Program-made: the position numbers and the translations under genes
Part shown: piece by piece, positions 51,798 to 60,155 of the stretch
Layout: every line of letters begins with the position of its first letter
How positions within the stretch are numbered: the first letter of the stretch is position 1
The notes under the pieces: model-generated
Seen by the model: the letters and a program-made list of their open reading frames with translations, nothing else
Databases searched by the model: none
What the model was told of the DNA's origin: nothing
NCBI RefSeq assembly: GCF_003226555.1
Contig: NZ_QKQS01000013.1
Span: 161,890-225,889, forward strand
Reading direction: 5' to 3'
Source: Rhodopseudomonas palustris
Lineage (GTDB): Bacteria > Pseudomonadota > Alphaproteobacteria > Rhizobiales > Xanthobacteraceae
DNA: 64,000 nt

Positions 51798-53396
51798 CTA
51801 TCGAATCACGATCGGCCCTTCCAGGTTCACCTTCTCGAAATCCGAGATCAGGATGCCGAGCGTCAGCGTCCACCTGCCCGACACCGGCGCAGTCAGCTCC
51901 GCCCGCCACGGTCCGTCCGGCGTCTTCTGCGCTTCGGCGCTGAGCTGTTCGATCCCGGCTTCAGGATTGGCCAGCGTCACTGTCAGCGCCTGCGCGGGAA
52001 GCGGCGCCTCGTCGGCGGTCTGCAGCACGACGTCGATCGCGACCGGGCCGGCGCGGCCGGGCGTCAGCGTGACCGTCGCCATCGCCCGCTCGCCATGGAG
52101 ATGCACCAGCTCGGCGGCCTCGGCGGTGACGCCGCGCGGCGGCGGCGTGAACCGCCACAGCCCGACGACGCCGAGGATCGCGATCACCAGCATCAGCTCG
52201 GCCATGATGCTGGCACGCATCGTCCGCACCGCCGCGCCCTCGCCCGCGAGCACCCGCGGCGTCAGCCGCACCCGGTTCCACAGCGCCAGCCCGAGCAGCA
52301 AGCCGACCAGTACCAGCTTGGCGACCAGAACCCGGCCGTAATCGCTCTGCCATAGCGCGTCGAGCCGGCCGAGTTCGACCGCCGCCAGCGCCACACCGCT
52401 GATCAGCAGCGCGACGATCGCCGCAGGGATCGTGCGCGAGAACCGCCGCAGCGTCGCCGGCGCCGTGTCGCGCTTGCCGATCGCGAGCGCGAGCGGCAGC
52501 AGCGCGCCGATCCACAATGCGAGGCTGACGCCATGCACCCACACCGCTGCGGATGCGAGCGTCCGCGGCTCGGCCGTGGCTGCGTGGCCGCTCACCGCGA
52601 ATGCCGTGCCGAGGCTCACCACCGCGCCGAGCGACAACAGTCGCGCGTTCCAGCCGCGCCAGCGCAGCGCCGCCAGCGCCACGACCAATGCGATTCCCGA
52701 CAGCGTCGCGGCATCGCCGAACGATCCTGACCCGCCGGCCCGCCACACCGCGGCCTCGCCGAGCCGTGCGAGCGGCAGATCGAGCACGTCCAGCCCCTGC
52801 AGACCGACCGACACAACCAGCGCAGCGAGGCCGAGCAGCGCCGTGACGATGCTGGTCGCGCGCGCCCCGCGCGGTGGCGCGGCAGCGATCCAGCCGAGAA
52901 ACACCGCCCCGCCGACCGCCATCAGCAGCGTCAGTTCGGCGACGATCCGGGTCAGCCAGATCGCGGTACGACGGACAGGATCGTCGGGCACCTCGATGGC
53001 CGGCAACCTGTTCCCAGGCGTACCGATCCAGAACGTCAGTGTCCCGCCGACCGGATGGCCGTCGGCCGAGACCACGCGCCAGCTCAGCAAGTGCGCGCCC
53101 TGCCCCAGCGGCACCGGCGGCGCGAACCGCAACGTCGCGGCGTCCTGGTCGATCGCGCTGACCGGATGGCTCCGGCCGCGCGGATCGATCAGTTGCAGCC
53201 GCACCACCGTCACCTGCTCGTTGAAAGTCAGCGTGAAGCTCTGCGGCGACGTCGCCAGCACCGCGTCGGCGGCGGGAACGCTGGCGACGAGGCTTGCATG
53301 CGCGGCCGCGAGCGCCGGCCACAGCATCACGGCGATCGCCGCAATCCAGGCCAGCCAACGCCCGCGGTCGCGTGCGTGACGAAGCGCCGCCGTCAC
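51798..53396 (-). CDS. CopC-CopD fusion, copper-handling membrane protein
   Basis: A 532-residue fusion. A signal segment (about 10-32) ends at AHASLVAS, placing a His at the mature N-terminus as in CopC. The CopC domain (about 33-125) includes SADGHPVGGTLTFWIG, with the second Cu-ligand His. A CopD-type bundle of about eight spans (about 145-430) and a C-terminal beta domain (about 440-532, YtkA-like) follow. The start is a GTG at 53396 that overlaps the YcnI stop by 4 bp (GTGA). Such YcnJ-like fusions are linked to copper uptake or tolerance; direction of transport is not settled by sequence. Confidence 0.88.
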   Translation of the reverse strand: MTAALRHARDRGRWLAWIAAIAVMLWPALAAAHASLVASVPAADAVLATSPQSFTLTFNEQVTVVRLQLIDPRGRSHPVSAIDQDAATLRFAPPVPLGQGAHLLSWRVVSADGHPVGGTLTFWIGTPGNRLPAIEVPDDPVRRTAIWLTRIVAELTLLMAVGGAVFLGWIAAAPPRGARATSIVTALLGLAALVVSVGLQGLDVLDLPLARLGEAAVWRAGGSGSFGDAATLSGIALVVALAALRWRGWNARLLSLGAVVSLGTAFAVSGHAATAEPRTLASAAVWVHGVSLALWIGALLPLALAIGKRDTAPATLRRFSRTIPAAIVALLISGVALAAVELGRLDALWQSDYGRVLVAKLVLVGLLLGLALWNRVRLTPRVLAGEGAAVRTMRASIMAELMLVIAILGVVGLWRFTPPPRGVTAEAAELVHLHGERAMATVTLTPGRAGPVAIDVVLQTADEAPLPAQALTVTLANPEAGIEQLSAEAQKTPDGPWRAELTAPVSGRWTLTLGILISDFEKVNLEGPIVIR

Positions 53397-53920
53397 GGCG
53401 CCTTCGGCTCGAGCCGCAGCGCGGGGGCCGGCTCGCGTAGCGCATCGTGCTTCTGTCCAGCGGCCGGGATCTCGATCCAGCGGTGCACGCCCTTCTCGCA
53501 CTCCTGCACGACCGGGAAGTACAGCGTCTTCCCGGCGGCGTCCGGAAGCTTCATCACCAGACCGAAGGTGTCGTACAGATTGTCGGGCAACGGCCCGCCC
53601 CGCCACGATACTTCATCGACCGTCTCGGTGATGATCTTGCCGTGCAGCTTCGGCTGCTCCCCCTCGATCTTGCGGGTCTTGATGTCGACGGTCCACCCCG
53701 GCTTCATCTGCGGCTTCACCGACAGCACGCCGTCCGGAATCTTGACCCGCACCGCGAGCGTTGCGCTGCCGTCGCAGCCGTGCGGCACGCTGAGCGCCGC
53801 CTGGAAGTAATTGCCGGCGGGAGCCTTGTTCGGCTGCAGCGTGACATGGGCCAGCGCTGGACCGACGCCCAGTGCGGCGGCCACGACGGCCGCCGCTCCC
53901 ATCACGGATCGGGATCGCAT
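53393..53920 (-). CDS. YcnI family (DUF1775) copper-binding protein
   Basis: A 175-residue secreted protein. A signal peptide (about 1-24, ending GPALA) gives a mature N-terminal His (AHVTLQPNKAPAG). The YcnI domain covers the rest, with VPHGCDGSATLAVRVKIPDG and KPGWTVDIKTRK; in the family the N-terminal His, a Glu and a Trp make a copper site (mono-histidine brace). The ATG at 53920 shares a base with the TGA of the PCu(A)C gene. It is followed directly by the CopC-CopD fusion, the same pairing as ycnI-ycnJ in Bacillus. Confidence 0.9.
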   Translation of the reverse strand: MRSRSVMGAAAVVAAALGVGPALAHVTLQPNKAPAGNYFQAALSVPHGCDGSATLAVRVKIPDGVLSVKPQMKPGWTVDIKTRKIEGEQPKLHGKIITETVDEVSWRGGPLPDNLYDTFGLVMKLPDAAGKTLYFPVVQECEKGVHRWIEIPAAGQKHDALREPAPALRLEPKAP

Positions 53921-54459
53921 CACTTCTTCATCCCGTGACCGCTGTGATCCATCGTGCCGTGATCCATCTTCATCATGCTGCCGCCGGCATCGCCCGGCGC
54001 CTTGGCGCCGACGCCTTCGACGTCGAGCGTCACCTGCACCTTGCCGGCCTTTTCGAACTGCAGCGTCACCGGCACCTTGTCGCCCTGCTTCAGCGGCGCT
54101 TTGAGGTCCATCAGCATGATGTGGTAGCTGCCCGGCATCAGCGTCACGGTCTTGCCGGGCTCGATCGCCAGCCCCTTGTCGAGCGGGCGCATCTTCATCA
54201 CGCCGTTGTCCATCGACATCTCGTGGATCTCGACCTTGCCGGCGATGTCGGCGCTGCCCGAGACCAGGCGATCGGCACTGCTGCCCTTGTTCTGAATGGT
54301 CAGAAAGCCGCCGGCGACCTTGGCGCCGCCCGGAGTGGCGCGGCTCCAAGACTGGCTGATCACCAGATCACCGGCCTTGACCTCGGCGGCCTGCACGGCG
54401 GCGGTGGACAGCAAGGTGGCGACGGCGACGGACGCAAGGCTGCGGATGAACATCTTCAT
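53920..54459 (-). CDS. PCu(A)C family copper chaperone
   Basis: A 179-residue periplasmic Cu(I) chaperone. A signal peptide (about 1-24, ending AVQAA) precedes the domain. The H-M-x10-M-x21-H-x-M type site is visible: VEIHEMSMDNGVMKMRPL, then LMPGSYHIMLMDLK. A C-terminal Met/His-rich tail (MMKMDHGTMDHSGHGMKK) adds further copper ligands. The start is ATG at 54459 (MKMFIRSLA); the open frame before it is leader. In relatives such proteins deliver copper to cytochrome oxidase. It is coupled to the YcnI gene. Confidence 0.92.
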   Translation of the reverse strand: MKMFIRSLASVAVATLLSTAAVQAAEVKAGDLVISQSWSRATPGGAKVAGGFLTIQNKGSSADRLVSGSADIAGKVEIHEMSMDNGVMKMRPLDKGLAIEPGKTVTLMPGSYHIMLMDLKAPLKQGDKVPVTLQFEKAGKVQVTLDVEGVGAKAPGDAGGSMMKMDHGTMDHSGHGMKK

Positions 54460-54585
54460 GGGTGGAGTCTTTCTGTCAGTGGAGGAACCGATAACGGAAG
54501 TACTGGCAGGCGCGTTCCCCGCGATTGCGGGAGCCACGTGCCGTCCGACGATTGTCAAAAATGGAAACAGCGGCAGAGGCCGCGA

Positions 54586-54996
54586 TCAGGCAGAGGCCGG
54601 CAGCAAAACCGGCGGGCCGCGCGCCTGGGCGTGAGCGAACGACCGCAGGCTGATCGGCGCGGAGTCGGCAAGCTGCCAGGCCACCGTCTTGGCAAACCGC
54701 GCCACAACGAAATCTTGCGGCGGCAGCGCCGGCACGGGTGCGCCGCCGAGCGAGAGCGAACAGACCACGCAGCAGCTGCCACCGTGACTCACCGGGACAC
54801 CGTCCGGCGTGTCGGCCTGCGCCATCGCTGCGCACAGCGGCGCAACGCCGACCGGATCGGCCATCGCATGGGCGATGAAGCACACGGCACCGATCGGCGC
54901 GAAAATCTGCACCAGCAGCACCACCGCGAGCAATGGCATCACCCGCCCGACACGTCGGCGTAGCGCGGCCAATGCTTTAGGCGGATGAATTATCAT
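54586..54996 (-). CDS. DUF2946 family protein, first gene of the copper cassette
   Basis: A 136-residue protein with one N-terminal hydrophobic segment (about 18-42, VMPLLAVVLLVQIFAPIGAVCF). A Cys/His cluster follows (AHAMADPVGVAPLCAA, HGGSCCVVCSLSLGG), a likely metal site, and then a proline-rich tail. The match to DUF2946 is by general pattern. Members are frequently beside copper genes, as here. The start ATG at 54996 gives MIIHPPKAL. It is 126 bp upstream of the PCu(A)C gene, probably in one transcript. Confidence 0.75.
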   Translation of the reverse strand: MIIHPPKALAALRRRVGRVMPLLAVVLLVQIFAPIGAVCFIAHAMADPVGVAPLCAAMAQADTPDGVPVSHGGSCCVVCSLSLGGAPVPALPPQDFVVARFAKTVAWQLADSAPISLRSFAHAQARGPPVLLPASA

Positions 54997-55174
54997 GCAG
55001 GTTGCTTGCGGTCGGTTGAGATGCGCAGCATCGCACAGGTCGCCAACCGCTCCAAACGAAACTGCCAAGCGCGCGCAACGGGCGACTTATCGTTCATTTC
55101 GCGCTTTGCCTTAAATTTGAACATTCGTTGCCGAGAATGATGACAAGGCGCTCCAAATAGGCTACCAATATCGG

Positions 55175-55340
55175 CACAGGCTGAGCTTTGCGGCGAAAGT
55201 CTGAGTGGTCCAAGTCTCGGGAGGAACCCTGACGTTCACCAATGAACGTCGCCCCGGCCAAAGAAAACAACAACTTTTCGGGGTAATTACAGGGTCGACA
55301 AGTTTTTCAGCAGGGCGCCGCGCCCTGCTTTTTCTTTTTC
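55175..55340 (+). ncRNA. Candidate structured small RNA
   Basis: A possible promoter (ATGACA at 55140-55145, 17-bp spacer, TACCAA at 55163-55168) is followed by three stem-loops. These are GACGTTCA-CCAA-TGAACGTC (55231-55250, perfect), CCCCG...CGGGG (55252-55256 with 55279-55283), and the terminator hairpin at 55309-55329. A GGGAGGAAC block precedes the first stem. A 14-codon frame (ATG at 55242, stop at 55286) lies across the stems but is spaced 17 nt from the purine block. No known RNA family was recognised. Confidence 0.4.
55309..55340 (+). terminator. Rho-independent terminator with no annotated gene before it
   Basis: AGCAGGGCG and CGCCCTGCT form a perfect 9-bp stem with a 3-nt loop, followed by TTTTCTTTTT. 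On the plus strand nothing else is annotated for several kilobases upstream, which supports a short transcript ending here. Confidence 0.88.
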
Positions 55341-55482
55341 AGCACCATTTCGGCACTATTTTTCATTGTACGAATCGCCAAGCCAGCAACTGGCGCGCAA
55401 GCGAATCCGCCTCACCGACATTTGGCGATTACGTCGTTCGGATTGAGAGATTCGGAGGATGAGTCGTGCGTCAGCGCCGCCG

Positions 55483-55764
55483 CTACAGCGGGACGTGCAT
55501 CAGTCTGGCGAGACGATCGATCGCGAGCCAACCGGCGTGATAGGCGTAGAGCGCGATGGCGAAGATCACCGCCGAGATCAGCGTGGTCCACAACACCTTG
55601 CGCGCCAACAGCGTCGCCACTGGCGCGCCCGGATCGGTCCCGGGCACAGCGCCCTCGCCGCCGCTCTCGGCGTGCGTGCGTACGCCGAACGGCAGCGTCA
55701 CGAAAAACACGATCCACCACAGCACGAAATAGATCGCCAGCAGTCCGGTGATCGTGGCCGCCAT
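55483..55764 (-). CDS. DUF1467 family membrane protein
   Basis: A 93-residue protein with two membrane spans (about 3-25 and 58-80). The conserved DUF1467 stretch WWIVFFVTLPFGVRTHAE lies near residues 16-33. A hydrophilic loop (GGEGAVPGTDPGAPVA) leads to the second span. It is an alphaproteobacterial family of unknown function that is typically next to mce, as here: 3 bp separate the two genes. Start ATG at 55764. Confidence 0.9.
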   Translation of the reverse strand: MAATITGLLAIYFVLWWIVFFVTLPFGVRTHAESGGEGAVPGTDPGAPVATLLARKVLWTTLISAVIFAIALYAYHAGWLAIDRLARLMHVPL

Positions 55765-55767
55765 GGC

Positions 55768-56172
55768 TCAGGCTTGTTCGATTTCGACCAAGGCGCCGGA
55801 GAAATCCTTCGGATGGAAGAACAGCACCGGCTTGCCGTGCGCACCGATCTTCGGATTGCCGTCGCCGAGCACACGCGCGCCCTCTTTGGTCAGGCGGTCG
55901 CGCGCTTCGATGATATCGGGCACTTCGTAGCAGACGTGGTGGATGCCGCCGTCGGCGTTGCGCTCGAGAAACTTGGCGATCGGCGAGGCTTCGCCGAGCG
56001 GCTGGAGAAACTCGATCTTGGTGTTCGGCAAGGTCACGAACACGGTGATGACACCGTGATCCGGCAGCGGCACGGCTTCCGAGATCGCCGCGTCGAAGCC
56101 GGCGCCATAGACCTTGGCGGCCTGCACCGCATCCTTCACCGCGATCGCCACGTGATTGAGCCGCCCGAGCAT
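55768..56172 (-). CDS. mce: Methylmalonyl-CoA epimerase
   Basis: Interconverts (R)- and (S)-methylmalonyl-CoA in propionyl-CoA metabolism. It has 134 residues and a VOC fold. Metal ligands and signature: LNHVAIAVKD near 5-14, then GGIHHVCYEVPD near 75-86, and the C-terminal GALVEIEQ Glu. The start is ATG at 56172 (MLGRLNHVAIAV) with GGAGAGG upstream; a GTG two codons earlier is weaker. It follows rnj by 38 bp. Methylmalonyl-CoA mutase genes are not in the window. Confidence 0.95.
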   Translation of the reverse strand: MLGRLNHVAIAVKDAVQAAKVYGAGFDAAISEAVPLPDHGVITVFVTLPNTKIEFLQPLGEASPIAKFLERNADGGIHHVCYEVPDIIEARDRLTKEGARVLGDGNPKIGAHGKPVLFFHPKDFSGALVEIEQA

Positions 56173-56210
56173 GATCACCTCTCCGTTGTCGTGTTCTTGT
56201 TGGTCTTATC

Positions 56211-57881
56211 TCAAACCGTCAGGACGTGCACCGTGCACAAAGGTTTCTTGCCCCAATGCTGCTGGATCACAGAGCGGACTGTGCGTCGGACGGATTCCGC
56301 CACGGCGTCTGGATCGCGCCGCTTGGCCCGCGGCAAGCCTTCGACGGTCGCCACAACGGCGTCGAACACGATGTCGTCGAGCGGTTCGCCGGCGCTGTTG
56401 TTTTCAGGCACGCCGATCAGCTCGACTTCGGGATCGTCGACCAGCTCGCCGGCCTCGGTCAGCGCTAGCGCCACGAAGGCGCAGCCGGCGAACGCCATCT
56501 TGCGGCGCTCGACCACGGCACGCGATTTGTCCTCTTCGAGGATGCTGCCGTCCTTGTAGAGCCGGCCGGCCGGCAACTGCTCGATGATGGCAGGATCGCC
56601 CGGGCCGAGCCGGATCAGGTCACCGTTGCGGCAGATCATCACCTTGGGCACGCCCATCTGCCGCGCCAGCTTGGCGTGTTCGTTCAGATGCAGCGCCTCG
56701 CCGTGCACCGGGATCAGCAGCTTCGGCCGCACCCAGGAGATCATCTCGCGCAGCTCGTCGCGGCGCGGATGGCCGGAGACGTGGACGAGATGATCGCGAT
56801 CGGTGATCACCTCGATGCCTTGCGTCACAAGCCCGTTGATGATGCCGCCGACCGCCTTCTCGTTGCCCGGAATGGTGCGCGACGAGAAGATCACGCAGTC
56901 GCCTTTGTTGAGCGTGATCTCGGGGTGATCATCGCGTGCGATCCGCGCAAGCGCGGCGCGCGGCTCGCCCTGGCTGCCGGTGCACAGCGCCAGTACCTTG
57001 TCGGGCGGGAAATGCCCGTAATATTCAGGCCCGCGAAAATTCTGCACGCCGTCGAGATGGCCGGTCTCGCGCGCGACCTGCGCGACACGGTCCATCGCGC
57101 GGCCGACCAATACGACCTCGCGCCCCGCAGCTTTCGCCGCATCGGCGACGGCGCGAATGCGGCCGACATTCGACGCAAAGGTCGTCACCGCGACACGGCC
57201 CTTGGCGGATTTGATCAAGCCCGTCAGCGAGGCGGCCACCTCGGTCTCCGACGGCGAGCGGCCGTCGCGCACCGCATTGGTGGAGTCCCCGATCAACGCC
57301 AAGACGCCTTCGTCACCGAGTTGGCGCAGCCGCGCCTCGTCGGTCGGCGGCCCAACCACAGGGGTCGGATCGATCTTCCAGTCGCCGGTGTGCAGCACCG
57401 TACCGACCGAGGTGCGGATCGCCAGCGCGTGGCTTTCCGGAATCGAATGCGCCACCGGGATGAATTCGACGCTGAACGGGCCGAGATCGATCGTGCCGCC
57501 CGACGGCACCTCGGTAATCGGGATCTTCAGCGTGGTGCGTTCGGCCGCGAGCTTGGCGGCGAACAGCGAGGCGCTGAACTTGGTGGCGTAGATCGGGCAT
57601 TTCAGCTTCGGCCACAGATCGATGATCGCGCCGAAATGGTCCTCGTGGGCATGCGTCAGCACCAGCCCGACCAGGTTCTTCTTCTCTTTTTCCAGGAAGC
57701 GGATGTCCGGCATGATCAGGTCGATGCCGGGCAGATGCTCCTCGTCGCCGAACGACACGCCGAGGTCGACCGCCAGCCAGCTCCGCTGATGGCGGTTGCC
57801 GAGGCCGTAGATCGACAGGTTCATGCCGATCTCGCCGACGCCGCCGAGCGGCGCAAAAGTGAATTCGTCGGGTCGTGCCAT
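56211..57881 (-). CDS. rnj: Ribonuclease J
   Basis: A metallo-beta-lactamase-fold RNase with 5'-exonuclease and endonuclease activity in the cytoplasm. It has 556 residues. The zinc motif HAHEDH is near residues 77-82, with HTGDWKIDP near 165 and the beta-CASP parts GDSTNA near 193 and GSQGEPRAAL near 302. ISWVRPKLLIPVHGEALHL near 364 matches RNase J. In alphaproteobacteria RNase J acts in rRNA and mRNA maturation beside RNase E. The ATG at 57881 shares its base with the birA stop (TGATG). Confidence 0.96.
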   Translation of the reverse strand: MARPDEFTFAPLGGVGEIGMNLSIYGLGNRHQRSWLAVDLGVSFGDEEHLPGIDLIMPDIRFLEKEKKNLVGLVLTHAHEDHFGAIIDLWPKLKCPIYATKFSASLFAAKLAAERTTLKIPITEVPSGGTIDLGPFSVEFIPVAHSIPESHALAIRTSVGTVLHTGDWKIDPTPVVGPPTDEARLRQLGDEGVLALIGDSTNAVRDGRSPSETEVAASLTGLIKSAKGRVAVTTFASNVGRIRAVADAAKAAGREVVLVGRAMDRVAQVARETGHLDGVQNFRGPEYYGHFPPDKVLALCTGSQGEPRAALARIARDDHPEITLNKGDCVIFSSRTIPGNEKAVGGIINGLVTQGIEVITDRDHLVHVSGHPRRDELREMISWVRPKLLIPVHGEALHLNEHAKLARQMGVPKVMICRNGDLIRLGPGDPAIIEQLPAGRLYKDGSILEEDKSRAVVERRKMAFAGCAFVALALTEAGELVDDPEVELIGVPENNSAGEPLDDIVFDAVVATVEGLPRAKRRDPDAVAESVRRTVRSVIQQHWGKKPLCTVHVLTV

Positions 57882-58696
57882 CAATCTGCAGCCTTTGCTG
57901 ACGCCGCATCGCCGAAATAGACGTCGCCGGCCGCGATCGGAATGCGTTTCCGATCGGATGTTATCAGGACCATACAGCCTGTTTCATCGATGGTGTCGAA
58001 TATCCCGGAAACCACCGACGCGCCCGACCGGATGGAAACCGTCTGACCAAGCCCTGCGGCTCGTTCCAGCCAGAGGTCGCGGATCTTTGGGAAACCACGC
58101 CCATTGTCCCAAATCCCGCGCATCTCGTGCCACGAGTCCGACAGCGCCGTAAATACGTCTTCCGCACTGGCGGTGACGCCGAGCTGGCTCAAACAGGTCA
58201 CTGCGCCCGGGAGCCCCTCGGGAGCTGCGACCACGTTCGTGCCCATCCCGACCACGACCGCGAGCCGCCCATCCGGCAATGTCTCGGCTTCGAGATTCAT
58301 GCCGACCAGCTTCGATCCGCCGGCCAGGATGTCGTTGGGCCATTTCAGCCGGTAATCGTTCGCGGCAGAGTTGGGCGACCGCATCGCGGCCTCGACGCTC
58401 ACTTCGCGCAAGGCCTTCTCGAGCGCGACGCCTGCGGCAAAGCCCAGCGTGGCGGCGACAGCCGGTGCGACATTGAAGCTCTCGAACACCGAGCTGGCCA
58501 AGTTACCACGCGGCGCCACCCAGACCCGATTGCGACGACCGCGTCCCGCGGTCTGCATCGTGGTCACGAACCAGCAAGGCGCCTGCCCTCCGGATCGGGC
58601 ATACGCCATCGCGTCGGTGTTGGTGGAGCCGGTCTCGTCGAAGACCTTCAGGCCGACGCGGGCCGCACGCGCCTTCGGTCCGAGTGCGAATGACAC
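57881..58696 (-). CDS. birA: Biotin--[acetyl-CoA carboxylase] ligase
   Basis: Attaches biotin to the carboxyl carrier protein. It has 271 residues. The biotinyl-AMP loop reads TAGRGRRNRVWVAPRGNLA near 49-67, and the catalytic region LKWPNDILAGGSKLVGMNLE near 117-136. There is no N-terminal helix-turn-helix, so it is a plain ligase, not a repressor. The start is a GTG at 58696 directly after the nuoN stop codon, showing that the ligase is read as the tail of the nuo operon, as in related species. Confidence 0.95.
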   Translation of the reverse strand: MSFALGPKARAARVGLKVFDETGSTNTDAMAYARSGGQAPCWFVTTMQTAGRGRRNRVWVAPRGNLASSVFESFNVAPAVAATLGFAAGVALEKALREVSVEAAMRSPNSAANDYRLKWPNDILAGGSKLVGMNLEAETLPDGRLAVVVGMGTNVVAAPEGLPGAVTCLSQLGVTASAEDVFTALSDSWHEMRGIWDNGRGFPKIRDLWLERAAGLGQTVSIRSGASVVSGIFDTIDETGCMVLITSDRKRIPIAAGDVYFGDAASAKAAD

Positions 58697-60136
58697 CTAG
58701 AACAACGACTTGGCGGCTGCCGTCGCCGCATTCACCAGCGGAGCCGGATAGACGAAGAACAGCAGGTTGAACAGGCCGGCGACCATCAACACGCTGCGCA
58801 GCTCCGGCCGAACCGGATCGATGCCGGCCGCCGGCTCGTCGAAATACATCACCTTGACGATCGCCAGATAGTAGTAGGCGCCCACCACGCTGCAGATCAC
58901 GCCGAGCACAGCCAGCACGAACAGCCCCGCCTTGATCGCCGCCATGAACACGTAGAACTTGGCGAAGAAACCGGCCAGCGGCGGAATGCCCGCGAGCGAG
59001 AACAGCAGAATCCCGAAGAAGAACGCCAGCGGCGGATTGGTGCGCGACAGGCCGGCGAAGTCGGCGATGGTCTCGACGTGCATGCCGTTCCGGCGCATCG
59101 ACAGGATCACGGCGAACGCGCCGAGCGTCATCGCGACGTAGATCGAGATGTAGACGATCACGCCCTGAGCGCCTTCGACGGTGCCGGCCGACAGGCCGAC
59201 AAGCGCGAAGCCGATATGGCCGATCGCCGAATACGCCATCAGGCGCTTGATGTTCTTCTGGCCGATCGCGGCGAACGAGCCGAGCGCCATCGAGGCGATC
59301 GCGACGAACACCACGATCTGCTGCCACTGCGGCACGATGCCGGGGAACGCGGTGAGCGTAACGCGGGTGAAGATCGCAAGACCCGCCACCTTCGGCGCCG
59401 AGGCGAAGAACGCGGTGACCGGGGTCGGCGCGCCTTCGTAGACGTCGGGCGTCCACATGTGGAACGGCACCGCCGAAACCTTGAAGCACAGCCCGGCGAG
59501 CAGGAAGACGAGACCGAACACCAGGCCGATATTGCCGTCCTTGGCCGCAGCGGCGATGCCGGAGAACTCAACCGTGCCGGTGAAGCCGTAGATCAGCGAG
59601 GCGCCGTACAGCAGCATGCCGGACGACAGCGCGCCGAGCACGAAGTACTTCATGCCGGCCTCGTTCGACTTGGCGTCCTTGCGGTTGCTCGCCGCCACCA
59701 CGTACAGCGCCAGGCTCATCAGCTCGAGGCCGAGATACAGCATGATCAGGTCGCCGGCCGAGATCAGCAGCAACATGCCGGCCGACGACAGCAGCACCAG
59801 GATCGCGTATTCGAACATCCGCCGCGACGGATCGGTCAGAACTTCGAGCGACAACAGCAGCGTCACCGCCGAGCCGATCAGCGCCAGCACTTTGAGGAAA
59901 CGGGCGAAGTCGTCGACGACGAAGCTGCCGCCGAAGGTGACGAGCCTGCCGCCCGGCAGCGCGAACAGCTCCAGCGCACCGGTCGTGATCAGCAGCAGGA
60001 TCGCCAGCACCGTGATGGTGCCGGTCGCCTTGGGGCCGCGATAGGCGCCGAGCATCAGGAGCAGCATCGCGCCGATCACCAGCACGAGTTCCGGCAGGAT
60101 CGGCAGCAGTGGATAACCGGCTGTTTCAAAGTTCAT
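58697..60136 (-). CDS. nuoN: NADH-quinone oxidoreductase subunit N
   Basis: Antiporter-like proton-pumping membrane subunit of respiratory complex I, 479 residues with about 14 spans. The conserved helix-7/8 region includes the essential Lys in GLCFKVSAVPFHMWTPDVYEGAP near 230-252 and NIKRLMAYSAIGHIGF near 300. It ends the nuo membrane-arm gene set here and is followed without gap by birA. nuoM starts 19 bp upstream of it in the operon. Confidence 0.97.
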   Translation of the reverse strand: MNFETAGYPLLPILPELVLVIGAMLLLMLGAYRGPKATGTITVLAILLLITTGALELFALPGGRLVTFGGSFVVDDFARFLKVLALIGSAVTLLLSLEVLTDPSRRMFEYAILVLLSSAGMLLLISAGDLIMLYLGLELMSLALYVVAASNRKDAKSNEAGMKYFVLGALSSGMLLYGASLIYGFTGTVEFSGIAAAAKDGNIGLVFGLVFLLAGLCFKVSAVPFHMWTPDVYEGAPTPVTAFFASAPKVAGLAIFTRVTLTAFPGIVPQWQQIVVFVAIASMALGSFAAIGQKNIKRLMAYSAIGHIGFALVGLSAGTVEGAQGVIVYISIYVAMTLGAFAVILSMRRNGMHVETIADFAGLSRTNPPLAFFFGILLFSLAGIPPLAGFFAKFYVFMAAIKAGLFVLAVLGVICSVVGAYYYLAIVKVMYFDEPAAGIDPVRPELRSVLMVAGLFNLLFFVYPAPLVNAATAAAKSLF

Positions 60137-60155
60137 CGGGATTGGTCCTTGCCGG

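Larger units (their letters stand above)
54997..55482. other. Longest gene-free region of the window (486 bp)
   Basis: It holds the upstream region of the copper cassette (minus strand) and, on the plus strand, a candidate promoter, structured RNA and terminator (described separately). An 85-codon plus-strand frame (55205-55462) crosses the terminator and resembles no protein. No other gene was seen. The stretch 55345-55482 shows nothing I can name. Confidence 0.7.

Noticed and set aside
55175-55340. The RNA candidate as 6S RNA, SRP RNA or tmRNA
   Set aside because: Length is near 6S, but the long paired ends and central bubble are missing. The SRP tetraloop motif and tmRNA tag or tRNA-like ends are also absent.
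55205-55462. An 85-codon plus-strand frame in the 55-kb intergenic region
   Set aside because: It crosses a strong terminator, has no suitable ribosome site and shows no protein features.
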